This document shows, piece by piece, positions 27,532 to 36,464 of a stretch of 64,000 nt of DNA. Numbering within the stretch: the stretch's first letter is position 1; every line of letters begins with the position of its first letter. The position numbers and the translations under genes are program-made. Under the pieces are notes generated by a model, which saw only the letters and a list, made by a program, of their open reading frames with translations, searched no databases and was not told where the DNA came from. Source of the stretch: Treponema sp. (GTDB lineage Bacteria; Spirochaetota; Spirochaetia; Treponematales; Treponemataceae); assembly GCA_016290335.1 (NCBI GenBank), contig JAEETM010000004.1, positions 1 through 64,000 on the forward strand, written 5' to 3'.

Positions 27532-27573
27532 AAGGATTTTGTTATGTTGTATTAAACTATAGTGTACTTTTGC

Positions 27574-29178
27574 CTACAGACTCTGCAATGCTTTTCTTAC
27601 CGCACCCTTTCCTGCAATAAGCTGTACAAAATATGCTTTTACTTTTTCTGCAAGTCCAGCTTCAAACAAATCTACTCCAAAGATTTCTGCGCGATGAAGA
27701 AGTGAATCCAAACTGGCTGGAATTGTGCCGTCACCAAGTTTGATTCCAGCCACGTATTTTCTGCACTCATCCAAAAGCGGATCCGGACTCAGTTCAAAGA
27801 CACTACCATCATCACCAATTGCCATAAGGTATCGCAGCCACAAAGCAAAAACAAGAGGGACAACTTTAAGGTCGCCAACGTTCAAATCTTTGCGGGCAAG
27901 GTAGCCCTTAATTGTTTCGCCAAAACGGATGCTCAATTTCTGTGATGTGTCGCAGGCAATTCGCTGTGGAGTATCAGGCATAAAAGGATTAGGAATACGG
28001 ATATTTACAACTTCATCAATAAAGTCGCGAGGCTTGATAATTCCAGGGTCAACAACAACAGGCAGCCCTTCTTCATAGCCAAGACGTTTTACAAGACGAA
28101 GCAAATCAGCATCCTTCATTTCGTCTGCAATCAAAGTATAACCCAGTAAGCAGCCACTAACAGCAAGGAAAGTATGAAGCGGATTCAAACAGGTACAAAC
28201 CTTCATTTTTTCTACCTTGTCTACAGTTGCGCGGTCTGTAAAATAAAGACCTGCCTTTTCAAGCTCAGGGCGTCCATTCGGGAAATTATCTTCTATAACA
28301 AGATACTGGCACTCTTCTGCATTTACAAAAGGTGCAACATAAGTTTTCTTAGAAGTGATTACAGGCTCCAGCTGCTCAATTCCATCATCAGCCAGAATCT
28401 TTTCAATTTTGCTGTCCGGACGCGGAGTGATTTTATCTATCATTGTCCACGGGAAGCTGACTTTAGACGCATTATTTACATACGCAAGGAAGCCAGGCTT
28501 ACATACACCGTGAGTTTCCCAGACATTGGCAAACTCGTTTACTGCGGCATACAATTTGTCACCATTGTGGGAACAGTTATCCATGCTGACCATAGCAACT
28601 GGAAGTTCACCGTTCACATATCGTTCGTGAAGCAGAGTTACAACCTTACCAATGTATGATTTTGGTAAAACCGGTCCCTGTTCAAAATCTTCTTCTACAC
28701 CAGGCATCATAACGCCGGCAGCATTCCTCAGAAGATAACCTTTTTCTGTAATTGTAAACGTTACCATTTGAAGTGACGGCGCACGGAAAATCTCACGCAG
28801 GCGGGCCCAGTCTGCTTCGTTATCACTGTCGGCAGTAAGTGCTTCCATGATTGAGCCAACAACAGTTTTTTCAACTGAACCGCTTGATTTCAATGTAACA
28901 AGGGCACCAATATTATCGTGCGGACGGTACATCTTTTCTATAATTTCGTAATCATAACCTTCTGCAACAACAAGTCCGCGGTCAAGTACACCCTTGTTCA
29001 AAAGCTCCTGCACAACATTAGCCTGAAACGCACGGAAAATATTTCCCGCGCCAAAATGAATCCAGAACGGATTTGCCTTAGTTGCAGCTTCAACAGCCTT
29101 ATGGTCAAACTTTGGAAGCTCATACCCTTTTGCTTCCCATTCAGCAGTATTTTTTATTCCTTCGATAGTAAGTTTCAT
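27574..29178 (-). CDS. uxuB: Fructuronate reductase (mannitol dehydrogenase family)
   Basis: A 534-residue member of the mannitol dehydrogenase family. IHFGAGNIFRAFQ is the N-terminal nucleotide-binding Rossmann motif, VAMVSMDNCSHNGDKL the family signature, and CLNPLHTFLA part of the active site. Next to the other uronate genes it should reduce D-fructuronate to D-mannonate with NADH, the second step of glucuronate use; tagaturonate reductase (UxaB) is the alternative. AAGAGG precedes the ATG, and the hexuronate palindrome lies 14 bp upstream. Confidence 0.88.
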   Translation of the reverse strand: MKLTIEGIKNTAEWEAKGYELPKFDHKAVEAATKANPFWIHFGAGNIFRAFQANVVQELLNKGVLDRGLVVAEGYDYEIIEKMYRPHDNIGALVTLKSSGSVEKTVVGSIMEALTADSDNEADWARLREIFRAPSLQMVTFTITEKGYLLRNAAGVMMPGVEEDFEQGPVLPKSYIGKVVTLLHERYVNGELPVAMVSMDNCSHNGDKLYAAVNEFANVWETHGVCKPGFLAYVNNASKVSFPWTMIDKITPRPDSKIEKILADDGIEQLEPVITSKKTYVAPFVNAEECQYLVIEDNFPNGRPELEKAGLYFTDRATVDKVEKMKVCTCLNPLHTFLAVSGCLLGYTLIADEMKDADLLRLVKRLGYEEGLPVVVDPGIIKPRDFIDEVVNIRIPNPFMPDTPQRIACDTSQKLSIRFGETIKGYLARKDLNVGDLKVVPLVFALWLRYLMAIGDDGSVFELSPDPLLDECRKYVAGIKLGDGTIPASLDSLLHRAEIFGVDLFEAGLAEKVKAYFVQLIAGKGAVRKALQSL

Positions 29179-29192
29179 ATCACGCCTCTTAA

Positions 29193-29212
29193 CTAGTATT
29201 CTAGCATATTAG
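29193..29212. promoter_or_regulatory. Hexuronate-regulon operator, copy 2 (uxuB)
   Basis: CTAGTATTCTAGCATATTAG is a 20-bp dyad symmetric at 16 of 20 positions and closely related to the copies before eda and uxuA. It overlaps the likely -10 region and lies just upstream of the ribosome binding site, as expected for a repressor site. Confidence 0.65.
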
Positions 29213-29217
29213 TTATC

Positions 29218-29751
29218 CTAAATCAATGTCTCACAAATCAGCTTTTCAATCGCTGCCTCATAATCCCCATCAATTACCGTAACTTCTTCTCCGGCCTTTT
29301 CAAACATCTTAATAAAGCTTTCATTTCCAGCCTTTACAAACTCGCGTGTACAATCACTGTCATCCAGACGCGCTTCAATATCACTTGCATGAGAAACAAT
29401 CTTATCAAAATTAGAATCAATATACGAATCGCTTAAAGCCAGGCACACAAACTTAATTTCCGAAAGATACAACTCTTCAAAATCCACCCGCCAGTTCGCC
29501 GGTACATAACAGCCTTCAACCACAAGATTCTGCTTATTTTCGATTGCAGTCTTAATCATTTCCCGCACAACCGGCCAGAGATAATCTGTAAGCTTATCAT
29601 CATCTTCTGGCGTTAGTTTTGTATAACCACTTCGGATAAGCCCCATCTTCAAATGGTCAATTGAAAGATAAGGAAACCCAAACTTTTCCAAAAGCTTTTG
29701 CGCAAGTAAAGTCTTTCCAGCATGTGAAGCACCGGTAATCAAAATTATCAT
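29218..29751 (-). CDS. P-loop nucleotide kinase-like ATPase
   Basis: A 177-residue protein with Walker A GASHAGKT at the N-terminus and LVVEGCYVP as a possible Walker B region. Size and spacing resemble adenylate- or 2-phosphoglycerate-kinase-type small-molecule kinases (AAA_33-like). The substrate is unknown. Its ATG overlaps the stop of the acetyltransferase gene by 4 bp, so the two are translationally coupled. Confidence 0.72.
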   Translation of the reverse strand: MIILITGASHAGKTLLAQKLLEKFGFPYLSIDHLKMGLIRSGYTKLTPEDDDKLTDYLWPVVREMIKTAIENKQNLVVEGCYVPANWRVDFEELYLSEIKFVCLALSDSYIDSNFDKIVSHASDIEARLDDSDCTREFVKAGNESFIKMFEKAGEEVTVIDGDYEAAIEKLICETLI

Positions 29752-30206
29752 TTGTTTACTCCGTCACTAAGCCTCATGTCAAACGCTTTCTTCGTATCGC
29801 CCGCAAACCCAATTCCTTCGTAAAACTTGTGAGCCTCTTTCCTTCCACTTCCGCTCTGCAAAATCACCTTAAAACAATTATTCCTGCGGGCTGTCTCCAC
29901 CGCCATTTCAATCACTTTTCTGGCAAGTCCCTGCTTTCTATAATCTCTGTGAGTCACTACATTTTCAACAAAACAGATTGCCCGCCCGCCACGCGTAAGG
30001 TTAGGAATTATAACACAGTAACACGTAGAAACAACCCTGCCGTTTTCCACAGCGCCAAAATAGTGAATATTTTTGTTACCTTCAATTTCCGTGTCCCAGA
30101 TTTCCTCAGATTTTTTTACATTAAATCCTTCGTTTTCATCATTCAGCTGAACATACAATTCCAGCAGTGATGGTATATCATTTTTATTTAATTCCCTGAA
30201 CTCCAT
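29748..30206 (-). CDS. GNAT family N-acetyltransferase
   Basis: A 152-residue GNAT domain. ICFVENVVTHRDYRKQGLAR contains the acetyl-CoA-binding R-x-x-G-x-A loop, and FKVILQSGSGRKEAHKFYEG is the C-terminal strand and helix. The acceptor is unknown. It is coupled to the kinase-like gene downstream by an ATGA overlap. Upstream lies the 13-bp minisatellite. Confidence 0.85.
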   Translation of the reverse strand: MEFRELNKNDIPSLLELYVQLNDENEGFNVKKSEEIWDTEIEGNKNIHYFGAVENGRVVSTCYCVIIPNLTRGGRAICFVENVVTHRDYRKQGLARKVIEMAVETARRNNCFKVILQSGSGRKEAHKFYEGIGFAGDTKKAFDMRLSDGVNK

Positions 30207-30213
30207 TTTTTAC

Positions 30214-30317
30214 CTCTTCAACCTTTGCATTCAGTTTTCGCATTCAGTTTTCCCATTCAAACTTCACATTCAGTTTTCACATTCAATTTTCACGTTCAGT
30301 TTTCACATTCAACCTTC
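30214..30317. repeat. 13-bp tandem repeat (about eight units) at the 3' end of the deaminase gene
   Basis: Units of 13 bp, such as GCATTCAGTTTTC and ACATTCAATTTTC, follow one another without gaps from 30227 to 30317, with one degenerate unit at 30214-30226. The last unit and a half encode the C-terminus and stop of the deaminase gene, so the array grew out of coding sequence. Such arrays can vary in copy number. Confidence 0.85.
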
Positions 30318-30742
30318 ACACCGGCCTTTTTCAAAAACTCAATTCCATCCAGAGTTTTGTACGCTTCTTTATAAACTACATGCTTAATTCCCGCCGCAAC
30401 AACAAGCTTTGCACAATCACAGCAGCAGGCATGCGTAACATAAAGTGTGCAGGTATCATCAATCTGAGCCCCGGAACGCGCCGCATACGCAATACAATTC
30501 TGCTCGGCATGAAGCTCGTTCTGTACACAAAACTTATGATGAAGCTCCCTGCCCTCAGGTGTAGTTATATCAATATCCTTAAAACGATCGCAGCAATGTT
30601 CCATCCCGGACGGCACACCGTTATATCCCGTACTGATTACGCGCCTGTCTTTTACAAGAATTGCTCCAACCTGTAATTTTTTACAGGTACTGTGCTTTGC
30701 GAACTCATACGCAATATTCATAAAACTTTCATTCCATGTCAT
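30296..30742 (-). CDS. dCMP deaminase / ComE-like cytidine deaminase family protein
   Basis: A 148-residue zinc deaminase. NELHAEQNCIAYAA provides the zinc His and catalytic Glu, and HACCCDCAKLVVAAGI the two zinc Cys. VGAILVKDRRVISTGYNGVP is the substrate strand typical of dCMP deaminases, which make dUMP for thymidylate synthesis. The final codons (VKVECEN) lie in the 13-bp repeat array. It follows the S41 peptidase gene by 16 bp. Confidence 0.88.
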   Translation of the reverse strand: MTWNESFMNIAYEFAKHSTCKKLQVGAILVKDRRVISTGYNGVPSGMEHCCDRFKDIDITTPEGRELHHKFCVQNELHAEQNCIAYAARSGAQIDDTCTLYVTHACCCDCAKLVVAAGIKHVVYKEAYKTLDGIEFLKKAGVKVECEN

Positions 30743-30758
30743 AATTCTCTCCCGATTT

Positions 30759-31862
30759 TTACTGGAAAATAATATCCCCTGTATCTACACCCATTCCTTC
30801 AAGCACTGCCCCCATTGTTTCAGTTGTTGCCCAGACATCAGGCTCGTAGCCTTTTCCATCACCTGAATAATTTGACGGTAAATCTTTTGAAAAATCAGTT
30901 GATCCAAAATATACAGAAACACCCAAATCCTTATTTTCGTATACCTTACAGTTTCCATAATTCTGCATGCCACCGGAATGTGTACCAACAAGTTTGCAAT
31001 CAAACAGACACTTAGACCGCCCAAAAACATGCCAGACTTCACCAGAACTAAAGCTCCAGTTATCCTGAAGAATGATTACTGTACCTGCATATTTATTTGC
31101 ATTTAGAACCTTTATAAGTGAAAACTGCGGCGTATCGTCTCCACCATTATTAGAACGTGCATCAAGAATAAAAAAATCTTTGTTTAATGCCAGATATGCA
31201 GACGCTCCAATCTTTGTCTTGTAATCTGTACCCGTACAATCTGTAAAGCGGACATAATAAGCATTTGAAGTTTCTTTTTCAAAATAAGTACCAGGTGCAT
31301 CTATACTCTTACTCGTTCCTTCATCCTTTGCAGGATTCTGACGATAAAAGTAATCACCCGCTAAGATATAAAAATGACAGTCATCTATATATTTATCAAA
31401 CAATCTGGTTAAATCAGAACCATTGTGACAGCTTAACAATGCTATTTTTGAAAAGCCTCTTTTTTTCATTGCTGAAAAGCCGGCATATTTTAAGCTCATA
31501 GTTTTCCATATATAACTCAACTGTTCTTTAGAAAACTTGATATCATCTTGATTTATAAATGACGAATCAACAAAAATACCATCAGCACCATTCACCTGCC
31601 TGATTGTAAACTTACCGTCATTCAAAAACTCAAGAAGCTTTTCTTCACACGATTCGCCATAAAGATTTTTATAAGAATATTCAGAGAGGGATAAACAGAC
31701 ATTTGTTCCAATTATACTTTCATAATCCGCGGGTGCAGAAATTACCGTGTAATACAAATAATTTTCGTGCTGATTTTCCTGAAGCTGCCATTCATCCTTT
31801 TTGTTTTCTGCAAACAAGCTTGCGCACAGTAAAAACAAAAAGGATAATAATATTTTTTTCAT
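30759..31862 (-). CDS. Exported S41-family (C-terminal-processing-type) peptidase homologue
   Basis: A signal peptide (ILLSFLFLLCASLFA) precedes ~350 residues. FFILDARSNNGGDD and ILQDNWSFSSGEVWHVF, with a probable nucleophilic Ser, match the S41 peptidase core, and LVGTHSGGMQNYG the following region. No PDZ domain is evident, so it is a short S41 form acting outside the cytoplasmic membrane on an unknown target. I start at ATG 31862; GTG 31874 would add four residues. It follows uxuA closely but has no clear metabolic link. Confidence 0.75.
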   Translation of the reverse strand: MKKILLSFLFLLCASLFAENKKDEWQLQENQHENYLYYTVISAPADYESIIGTNVCLSLSEYSYKNLYGESCEEKLLEFLNDGKFTIRQVNGADGIFVDSSFINQDDIKFSKEQLSYIWKTMSLKYAGFSAMKKRGFSKIALLSCHNGSDLTRLFDKYIDDCHFYILAGDYFYRQNPAKDEGTSKSIDAPGTYFEKETSNAYYVRFTDCTGTDYKTKIGASAYLALNKDFFILDARSNNGGDDTPQFSLIKVLNANKYAGTVIILQDNWSFSSGEVWHVFGRSKCLFDCKLVGTHSGGMQNYGNCKVYENKDLGVSVYFGSTDFSKDLPSNYSGDGKGYEPDVWATTETMGAVLEGMGVDTGDIIFQ

Positions 31863-31879
31863 TTTAGTGCTCACAAGCT

Positions 31880-32986
31880 CTAACGGTACAACTTCACTCC
31901 GCTTCTGTCAATTGTCTTTTCGCAGGCTTCCCACAAGCCCTGAAGGTAAGTTGCACCAAGAGCGCGGTCATACAAACCGTAACCAGGCATTGCCTTTTCG
32001 CCCCAAATCATACGGCCGTGGTCTGGGCGGATAACTCCATCAAAACCAGTTTCGTACAAAGTGCGCACAATCTTAAACATATCAAAGGTACCGCAGCTTG
32101 ACAGATGAGCAGACTCCTGGAAATCAAGAACAGGATCATCAATTGCAGTATTGAACTTAAGGTTTCGTACATGTGCAAAGTGAATGCGTCCTTTAGCGGC
32201 TTTAATAAACTCACACAAATCATTTTTGCGGTTTGTTCCATAGCTTCCTGTACAGAAGGTTAAACCATTGTGAGGATTATCAACAGCCTTGAGCATTCGG
32301 CAAACACCCTCCTGACTTGTGATGATACGCGGCAAACCAAATACCGGCCAGGCAGGATCATCCGGATGAATTGCCATATCAATATTATACTTATCACAAA
32401 CAGGCATAATCGCCTTCAGGAAATACACCAGATTGTTAAAAAGCTTTTCCTGATCAACCGATTTATACATTTCAAAAAGCTCTTTTACGCGGGCCATACG
32501 CTCCGGTTCCCAACCCGGCAGAATAAAACCGTTAGAATCTTTATCTATAGAAGCAAACATTTCTTCCGGCTTTACACCATCAATAGCCTTTGAATTATAG
32601 GCAAGAACCGTTGAACCATCTTCGCAGACACGGGCAAGCTCAGAGCGGGTCCAGTCAAACACAGGCATAAAGTTGTAGCATACCATGTGAATGTCTTCCT
32701 GGCCCAAGCGTTCCAAAGTTTTTATGTAATTTTCTATATATTTATCACGGTCTCCACCGCCAATCTTAATGTCATCGTGAATGTTTACGCTTTCAATACC
32801 GGCAATTTTGAGCCCCGCAGCTTCAACCTCGCCCTTTATTTTCTTTATAGCAGCAAGTTCCCACGCATCACCAGGTACAGAATCATACAAGGTTGTAATA
32901 ACGCCATGAACTCCAGGCACCTGTCTAATCTGCTGCAGGGTTACGGAATCAAAACCAGTTCCGTACCATCGTAATGTCATTTCCAT
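31880..32986 (-). CDS. uxuA: Mannonate dehydratase
   Basis: UxuA removes water from D-mannonate to give 2-keto-3-deoxygluconate, the third step. MTLRWYGTGFDSVTLQQIRQ at the start, AIHPDDPAWPVFGLPRI in the centre and the His/Cys metal-site motif LTFCTGSYG are characteristic. At 368 residues it lies within the family range. AAGGAG precedes the ATG. A promoter with the hexuronate palindrome directly upstream of its -35 box lies ~70 bp before the start. Confidence 0.95.
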   Translation of the reverse strand: MEMTLRWYGTGFDSVTLQQIRQVPGVHGVITTLYDSVPGDAWELAAIKKIKGEVEAAGLKIAGIESVNIHDDIKIGGGDRDKYIENYIKTLERLGQEDIHMVCYNFMPVFDWTRSELARVCEDGSTVLAYNSKAIDGVKPEEMFASIDKDSNGFILPGWEPERMARVKELFEMYKSVDQEKLFNNLVYFLKAIMPVCDKYNIDMAIHPDDPAWPVFGLPRIITSQEGVCRMLKAVDNPHNGLTFCTGSYGTNRKNDLCEFIKAAKGRIHFAHVRNLKFNTAIDDPVLDFQESAHLSSCGTFDMFKIVRTLYETGFDGVIRPDHGRMIWGEKAMPGYGLYDRALGATYLQGLWEACEKTIDRSGVKLYR

Positions 32987-33027
32987 AAAAAAGTCTCCTT
33001 AAGATAAACCTCTCGAGTTATTGTTTG

Positions 33028-33056
33028 AGTATACCATTATTTTTGTGATTTATCAA
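33028..33056 (-). promoter_or_regulatory. Promoter of uxuA
   Basis: On the minus strand TTGATA (33056-33051), a 17-bp spacer and TATACT (33033-33028) form a good sigma-70 promoter. The hexuronate palindrome abuts the -35 box with no base between them. Confidence 0.65.
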
Positions 33057-33076
33057 CTAATATACTTGTATGCTAG
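33057..33076. promoter_or_regulatory. Hexuronate-regulon operator, copy 3 (uxuA)
   Basis: CTAATATACTTGTATGCTAG (14 of 20 symmetric) shares CTA-N2-ATAC and GTAT-N2-TAG with the eda copy. Its place immediately upstream of the uxuA -35 box differs from the downstream location in eda and uxuB. Confidence 0.6.
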
Positions 33077-33097
33077 TATTTAAGAAAAACACCGCCG

Positions 33098-34273
33098 CTA
33101 AAATATATTCTTTATAAATCTCTTGAACCTGCTTTCCTTTGAATAGCCTTTTTCTTCCAGAACAGCACACGCATCACTATAGCCAAGATCAATCAATTCG
33201 CTTATGTTTTCCGGGTCAAAGTTTACAGTACCTTCTACAAAGTCTCCAAGCGATTTTGAAGGAACAATCTGAATAAGCTCCTTACCGTTTGTTTCTTCTT
33301 CACTAACCCATTTGCTTGTATACGAATTATTGATTTCATCAGCTGATTTCAAATAAACTACGATTATTTTATCAACCTTATTTGACTTTGCAGCCGGTAG
33401 AACAGGAACATTTTTACCGCCAACCGATTCAAAACCGCCGTCAATATATTCATAAGAACGGCCTACAACACTTCCATTTTCAATTATATTTGCAGAAAGT
33501 CTTGTAGATTCATAAACAAGCGGAAATGCCGAAGAGGCCATAAGAATATCGTTTACATTTGTGTTATTAAGCTGCTCATTCAACTTAAAATAATGAACAT
33601 TATTCATGCCGAAAAGCCAGCCAAGTGTATTTATGAGTAAATAGCCGTCCTTTGGAATAGCTGTTGCATAAACTTCGATCCCGGATTTTTCAAGCTTTTC
33701 AAGGGAAATATATTTTTCCATTATTTCCTTCAGGGTATCGCGCTCAAAAATGCCGTCGCTGTGAGCTTCGCTGAAAATGTATTCCGAAATGTTTTTTATA
33801 GTTCCCTTTGCAAGACCAATGCCTGTATCTGCAACAAAGGTTACTCCATCAAGCAGCTGAGTTAATAATTCGTTGCCCATTGGGGACAATTCTTCGGGCA
33901 AACCGTATGGATTATCCTGCATGTTTCTTGAACCAAGATTATTTTTTGCATTACGAACCGCAAAGGCTGCAACCTCAGAAAAAGTACTTGTATCCGGCAT
34001 TAAAAAAGATGAATAACCTACTTCTTCGCGCCAGAGCTTTTCTGCTTCTCCTGCATTGGAACACGCAAATAAAGCCGCATTCAAAGCGCCAACAGATGTT
34101 CCCGAAATAACAGTTATATCATCAGTAATTCCATAATCTTCCAAAGCTTTCCAGACACCAACCTCGTAAGCACCTTTAGCACCACCGCCGGACAAAACGA
34201 GTCCAAAGCCTTCTGCAAACAAGGCTGCAACCATAAAAGAGAACAATGCAAGAGCCGACAATGTTTTTTTCAT
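33098..34273 (-). CDS. Exported patatin-like phospholipase
   Basis: A signal peptide (LSALALFSFMVAALFA) precedes a patatin domain. GGGAKGAYEVG is the oxyanion loop, GTSVGALN carries the nucleophilic Ser, and YIDGGFES carries the Asp of the Ser-Asp dyad. Such enzymes hydrolyse acyl lipids; export suggests action on membrane or host lipids. The 391-residue protein ends in a short basic tail. The spacer toward htrA (34274-34362) holds three AATGTGTT repeats and nothing else evident. Confidence 0.88.
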   Translation of the reverse strand: MKKTLSALALFSFMVAALFAEGFGLVLSGGGAKGAYEVGVWKALEDYGITDDITVISGTSVGALNAALFACSNAGEAEKLWREEVGYSSFLMPDTSTFSEVAAFAVRNAKNNLGSRNMQDNPYGLPEELSPMGNELLTQLLDGVTFVADTGIGLAKGTIKNISEYIFSEAHSDGIFERDTLKEIMEKYISLEKLEKSGIEVYATAIPKDGYLLINTLGWLFGMNNVHYFKLNEQLNNTNVNDILMASSAFPLVYESTRLSANIIENGSVVGRSYEYIDGGFESVGGKNVPVLPAAKSNKVDKIIVVYLKSADEINNSYTSKWVSEEETNGKELIQIVPSKSLGDFVEGTVNFDPENISELIDLGYSDACAVLEEKGYSKESRFKRFIKNIF

Positions 34274-34362
34274 GTATCATCCCCCTGGAAATAATGTGTT
34301 TCAAAATGTGTTAAAACAATGTGTTTCTAGAATAAAATGATTTCAGCATTAAAAAATTACAC

Positions 34363-35643
34363 TTATTCGGCAAGCGTCATTTTTAGAACCACATCTTTTT
34401 TATTTCTGTGTACTGTAATTTCAACAACATCACCAGGCTTTTTGCTTTCCAATGCAGAATAATAATCAGCAAGAGAAGAAACTGTTATATCGTCTATTTT
34501 TGTGATGATGTCGCCGCCAAGGTAAATAATACTGTTTCTGTTTCCGTAATAAACAGCTTCCGTTCCGCCTTTAAGACCGGCTTTTTCTGCATTTCCGCCC
34601 TTTTCTACCTTTGATACAAGAATACCGCTTGAAATATCAAGTCCTACATACTGTGCAATTCTCTTGTTCAGCTGTATGATTACAGCATCGATTGTACCGC
34701 GCTGAACTTTTCCATATTTAATCAAATCGGAAACTACACGTACAGCTGTTTCGGAAGGTACTGCAAAACCAACACCAGCAGAGCTGCCGGAATTAGACAT
34801 TATCATTGTATTTATACCAATCATTCTTCCGTTTGTATCGAGCAGAGGACCACCAGAGTTTCCCGGATTAATTGCTGTATCTGTCTGAATCATATTACGG
34901 ATAATCCGCTTGTTTGAGTTCTGGATAGGACGACCAAGCCCCGAAACAATACCGGTTGTCATAGTTCTTTCCATACCAAACGGATTTCCAATTGCAATTA
35001 CCTTTTGTCCAACCTTAAGATTGCTTGAATCGCCAAAGGATATTGTTTTAAGAACAAGGTTTTCCGGTGGAGTAAACTTTATAACAGCTAAATCACTGTC
35101 TAAATCCTGGCCGACAACTTCTGCTTCATACTGAGTTCCATCAAACAGGGAAACATAGATTTTTGTAGCCCCCTGAATTACGTGAACATTTGTAAGAATA
35201 TAACCACGCTTGTCAATTATAGAACCACTTCCGCTGCCACCGTCCTGAACATAAGGATCAAGGAACCAGTCGTAGGCCATAACCTTTGTGTTAATATTTA
35301 CAACCGCCTCGTTACAGGCTGAATAAACGTTTATGTTTTGAACTTCATCCTGTGTATACGAATTGTTGCCGCTGCTTACCGGAATTATTACCGTCGGATT
35401 CTGCTCCAGCTCATCAAGAGTAAGCTCGTTATCAGACTGCGCACTCTGCAGGCTTTTACCACTTTCTTCTGCTGGTGATAAAGGAGTCTGCGCTGTTTCG
35501 GTCACGGAAGCCTGGACTTCCTTTCCCGTTACCGCTTTTTTTCCACCTGCTGCTTTCAAACAAATAAATGCCGTAATTCCAGCTGTAATCGCAACTCCGG
35601 CACACAGGGATACTATCAACTGACTTCGTGTATATAGTTTCAT
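34363..35643 (-). CDS. HtrA/DegP-type S1C serine protease
   Basis: A single N-terminal membrane helix (LIVSLCAGVAITAGITAFIC) anchors a trypsin-like domain in the periplasm. The triad is His in TNVHVIQGA, Asp in DLDSDLAVI, and Ser in NPGNSGGPLLD. A C-terminal PDZ domain follows (GILVSKVEKGGNAEKAGLKG). Family members degrade misfolded envelope proteins. One PDZ and 426 residues suggest a DegS-like layout. A promoter with a nearly leaderless start lies directly upstream. Confidence 0.93.
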   Translation of the reverse strand: MKLYTRSQLIVSLCAGVAITAGITAFICLKAAGGKKAVTGKEVQASVTETAQTPLSPAEESGKSLQSAQSDNELTLDELEQNPTVIIPVSSGNNSYTQDEVQNINVYSACNEAVVNINTKVMAYDWFLDPYVQDGGSGSGSIIDKRGYILTNVHVIQGATKIYVSLFDGTQYEAEVVGQDLDSDLAVIKFTPPENLVLKTISFGDSSNLKVGQKVIAIGNPFGMERTMTTGIVSGLGRPIQNSNKRIIRNMIQTDTAINPGNSGGPLLDTNGRMIGINTMIMSNSGSSAGVGFAVPSETAVRVVSDLIKYGKVQRGTIDAVIIQLNKRIAQYVGLDISSGILVSKVEKGGNAEKAGLKGGTEAVYYGNRNSIIYLGGDIITKIDDITVSSLADYYSALESKKPGDVVEITVHRNKKDVVLKMTLAE

Positions 35644-35649
35644 ACCTAT

Positions 35650-35678
35650 AATTTAATAAAAACTGCACTTTTTTTCAA
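35650..35678 (-). promoter_or_regulatory. Promoter of the htrA-type gene
   Basis: TTGAAA (35678-35673, minus strand), a 17-bp spacer and TAAATT (35655-35650). The ATG at 35643 is 6 nt beyond the -10 box, so transcription would start at the codon. Confidence 0.5.
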
Positions 35679-35730
35679 TTTTTCCCCAAAAAAACCGCGT
35701 AATTTTTCATATTTTTGCAATTATATATAT

Positions 35731-36405
35731 GTGGAAATTATAAATTACAAACCCGATGTGCGGGAAAAAACTCTGGAATATGGAATCGGCTACCCTACCG
35801 ATGAAGAACTCATTATGCTGATTTTGGGCTCCGGTAACAAAAATATGCCGATTGAAGCAATGTCCCATAAAATTGCAGATATCCTCGATTCTTCCAATGA
35901 TGATAATGTTGTGGAAAATCTTCTGCGCCTGAAGGGAGTTGGCAACAGTAAAGCCTTAGCGGTTGCAGCTGCACTTGAACTGGGAAAGCGCCGGTACATT
36001 CATCTTGGTGCGCATATATCAACACCGCGAGATTTAATTCCTTTTGTCCGTAATTATGCAATAAATCAAAAAGAATATTTTCTTACGATCACGCTTAACG
36101 GTGGCCATAATATCATTCAGATTCATGTGGTTTCGGTAGGAACTATAAACAGAACAATCATTCACCCGCGCGAAGTTTTTGTTGATGCAATTAAGGAAAA
36201 TGCTTCTGCCGTAATTTTCTGCCACAATCATCCTTCGGGGAACACGCAACCTTCTGCCGACGATATTGCTACTACTAAAAATCTTCTGGCAGCTTCGGAA
36301 ATAATAGGAATTACTGTGCTTGACCATATAATAGTAGACTGTGAAAGCTATTTCAGCTTTGTAGAAAATCATCTTTTATTCGGTAATGAAGAAGATGATG
36401 AATAA
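35731..36405 (+). CDS. radC: RadC-type JAB-domain protein
   Basis: A 224-residue RadC homologue. Residues ~30-80 hold a helix-hairpin-helix-like region (RLKGVGNSKALAVAAALELGK), and the MPN/JAB metal site is ...VIFCHNHPSGNTQPSADD. Despite the historical name, a DNA repair role is not established. The start is GTG at 35731; the overlapping ATG at 35729 is out of frame. No Shine-Dalgarno is seen. The gene diverges from htrA and its stop touches the following lipoprotein region. Confidence 0.9.
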   Translation: MEIINYKPDVREKTLEYGIGYPTDEELIMLILGSGNKNMPIEAMSHKIADILDSSNDDNVVENLLRLKGVGNSKALAVAAALELGKRRYIHLGAHISTPRDLIPFVRNYAINQKEYFLTITLNGGHNIIQIHVVSVGTINRTIIHPREVFVDAIKENASAVIFCHNHPSGNTQPSADDIATTKNLLAASEIIGITVLDHIIVDCESYFSFVENHLLFGNEEDDE

Positions 36406-36464
36406 TGGCTTTTCCTGCTTTTGTTGCACTTAAGGTTTGCCGTTTTTTCACCGATTTTAAGGTT

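Noticed and set aside
35731..36405. RadC as a marker of an integrative element
   Set aside because: No integrase, repeats or foreign composition flank it; it appears to be a chromosomal gene.
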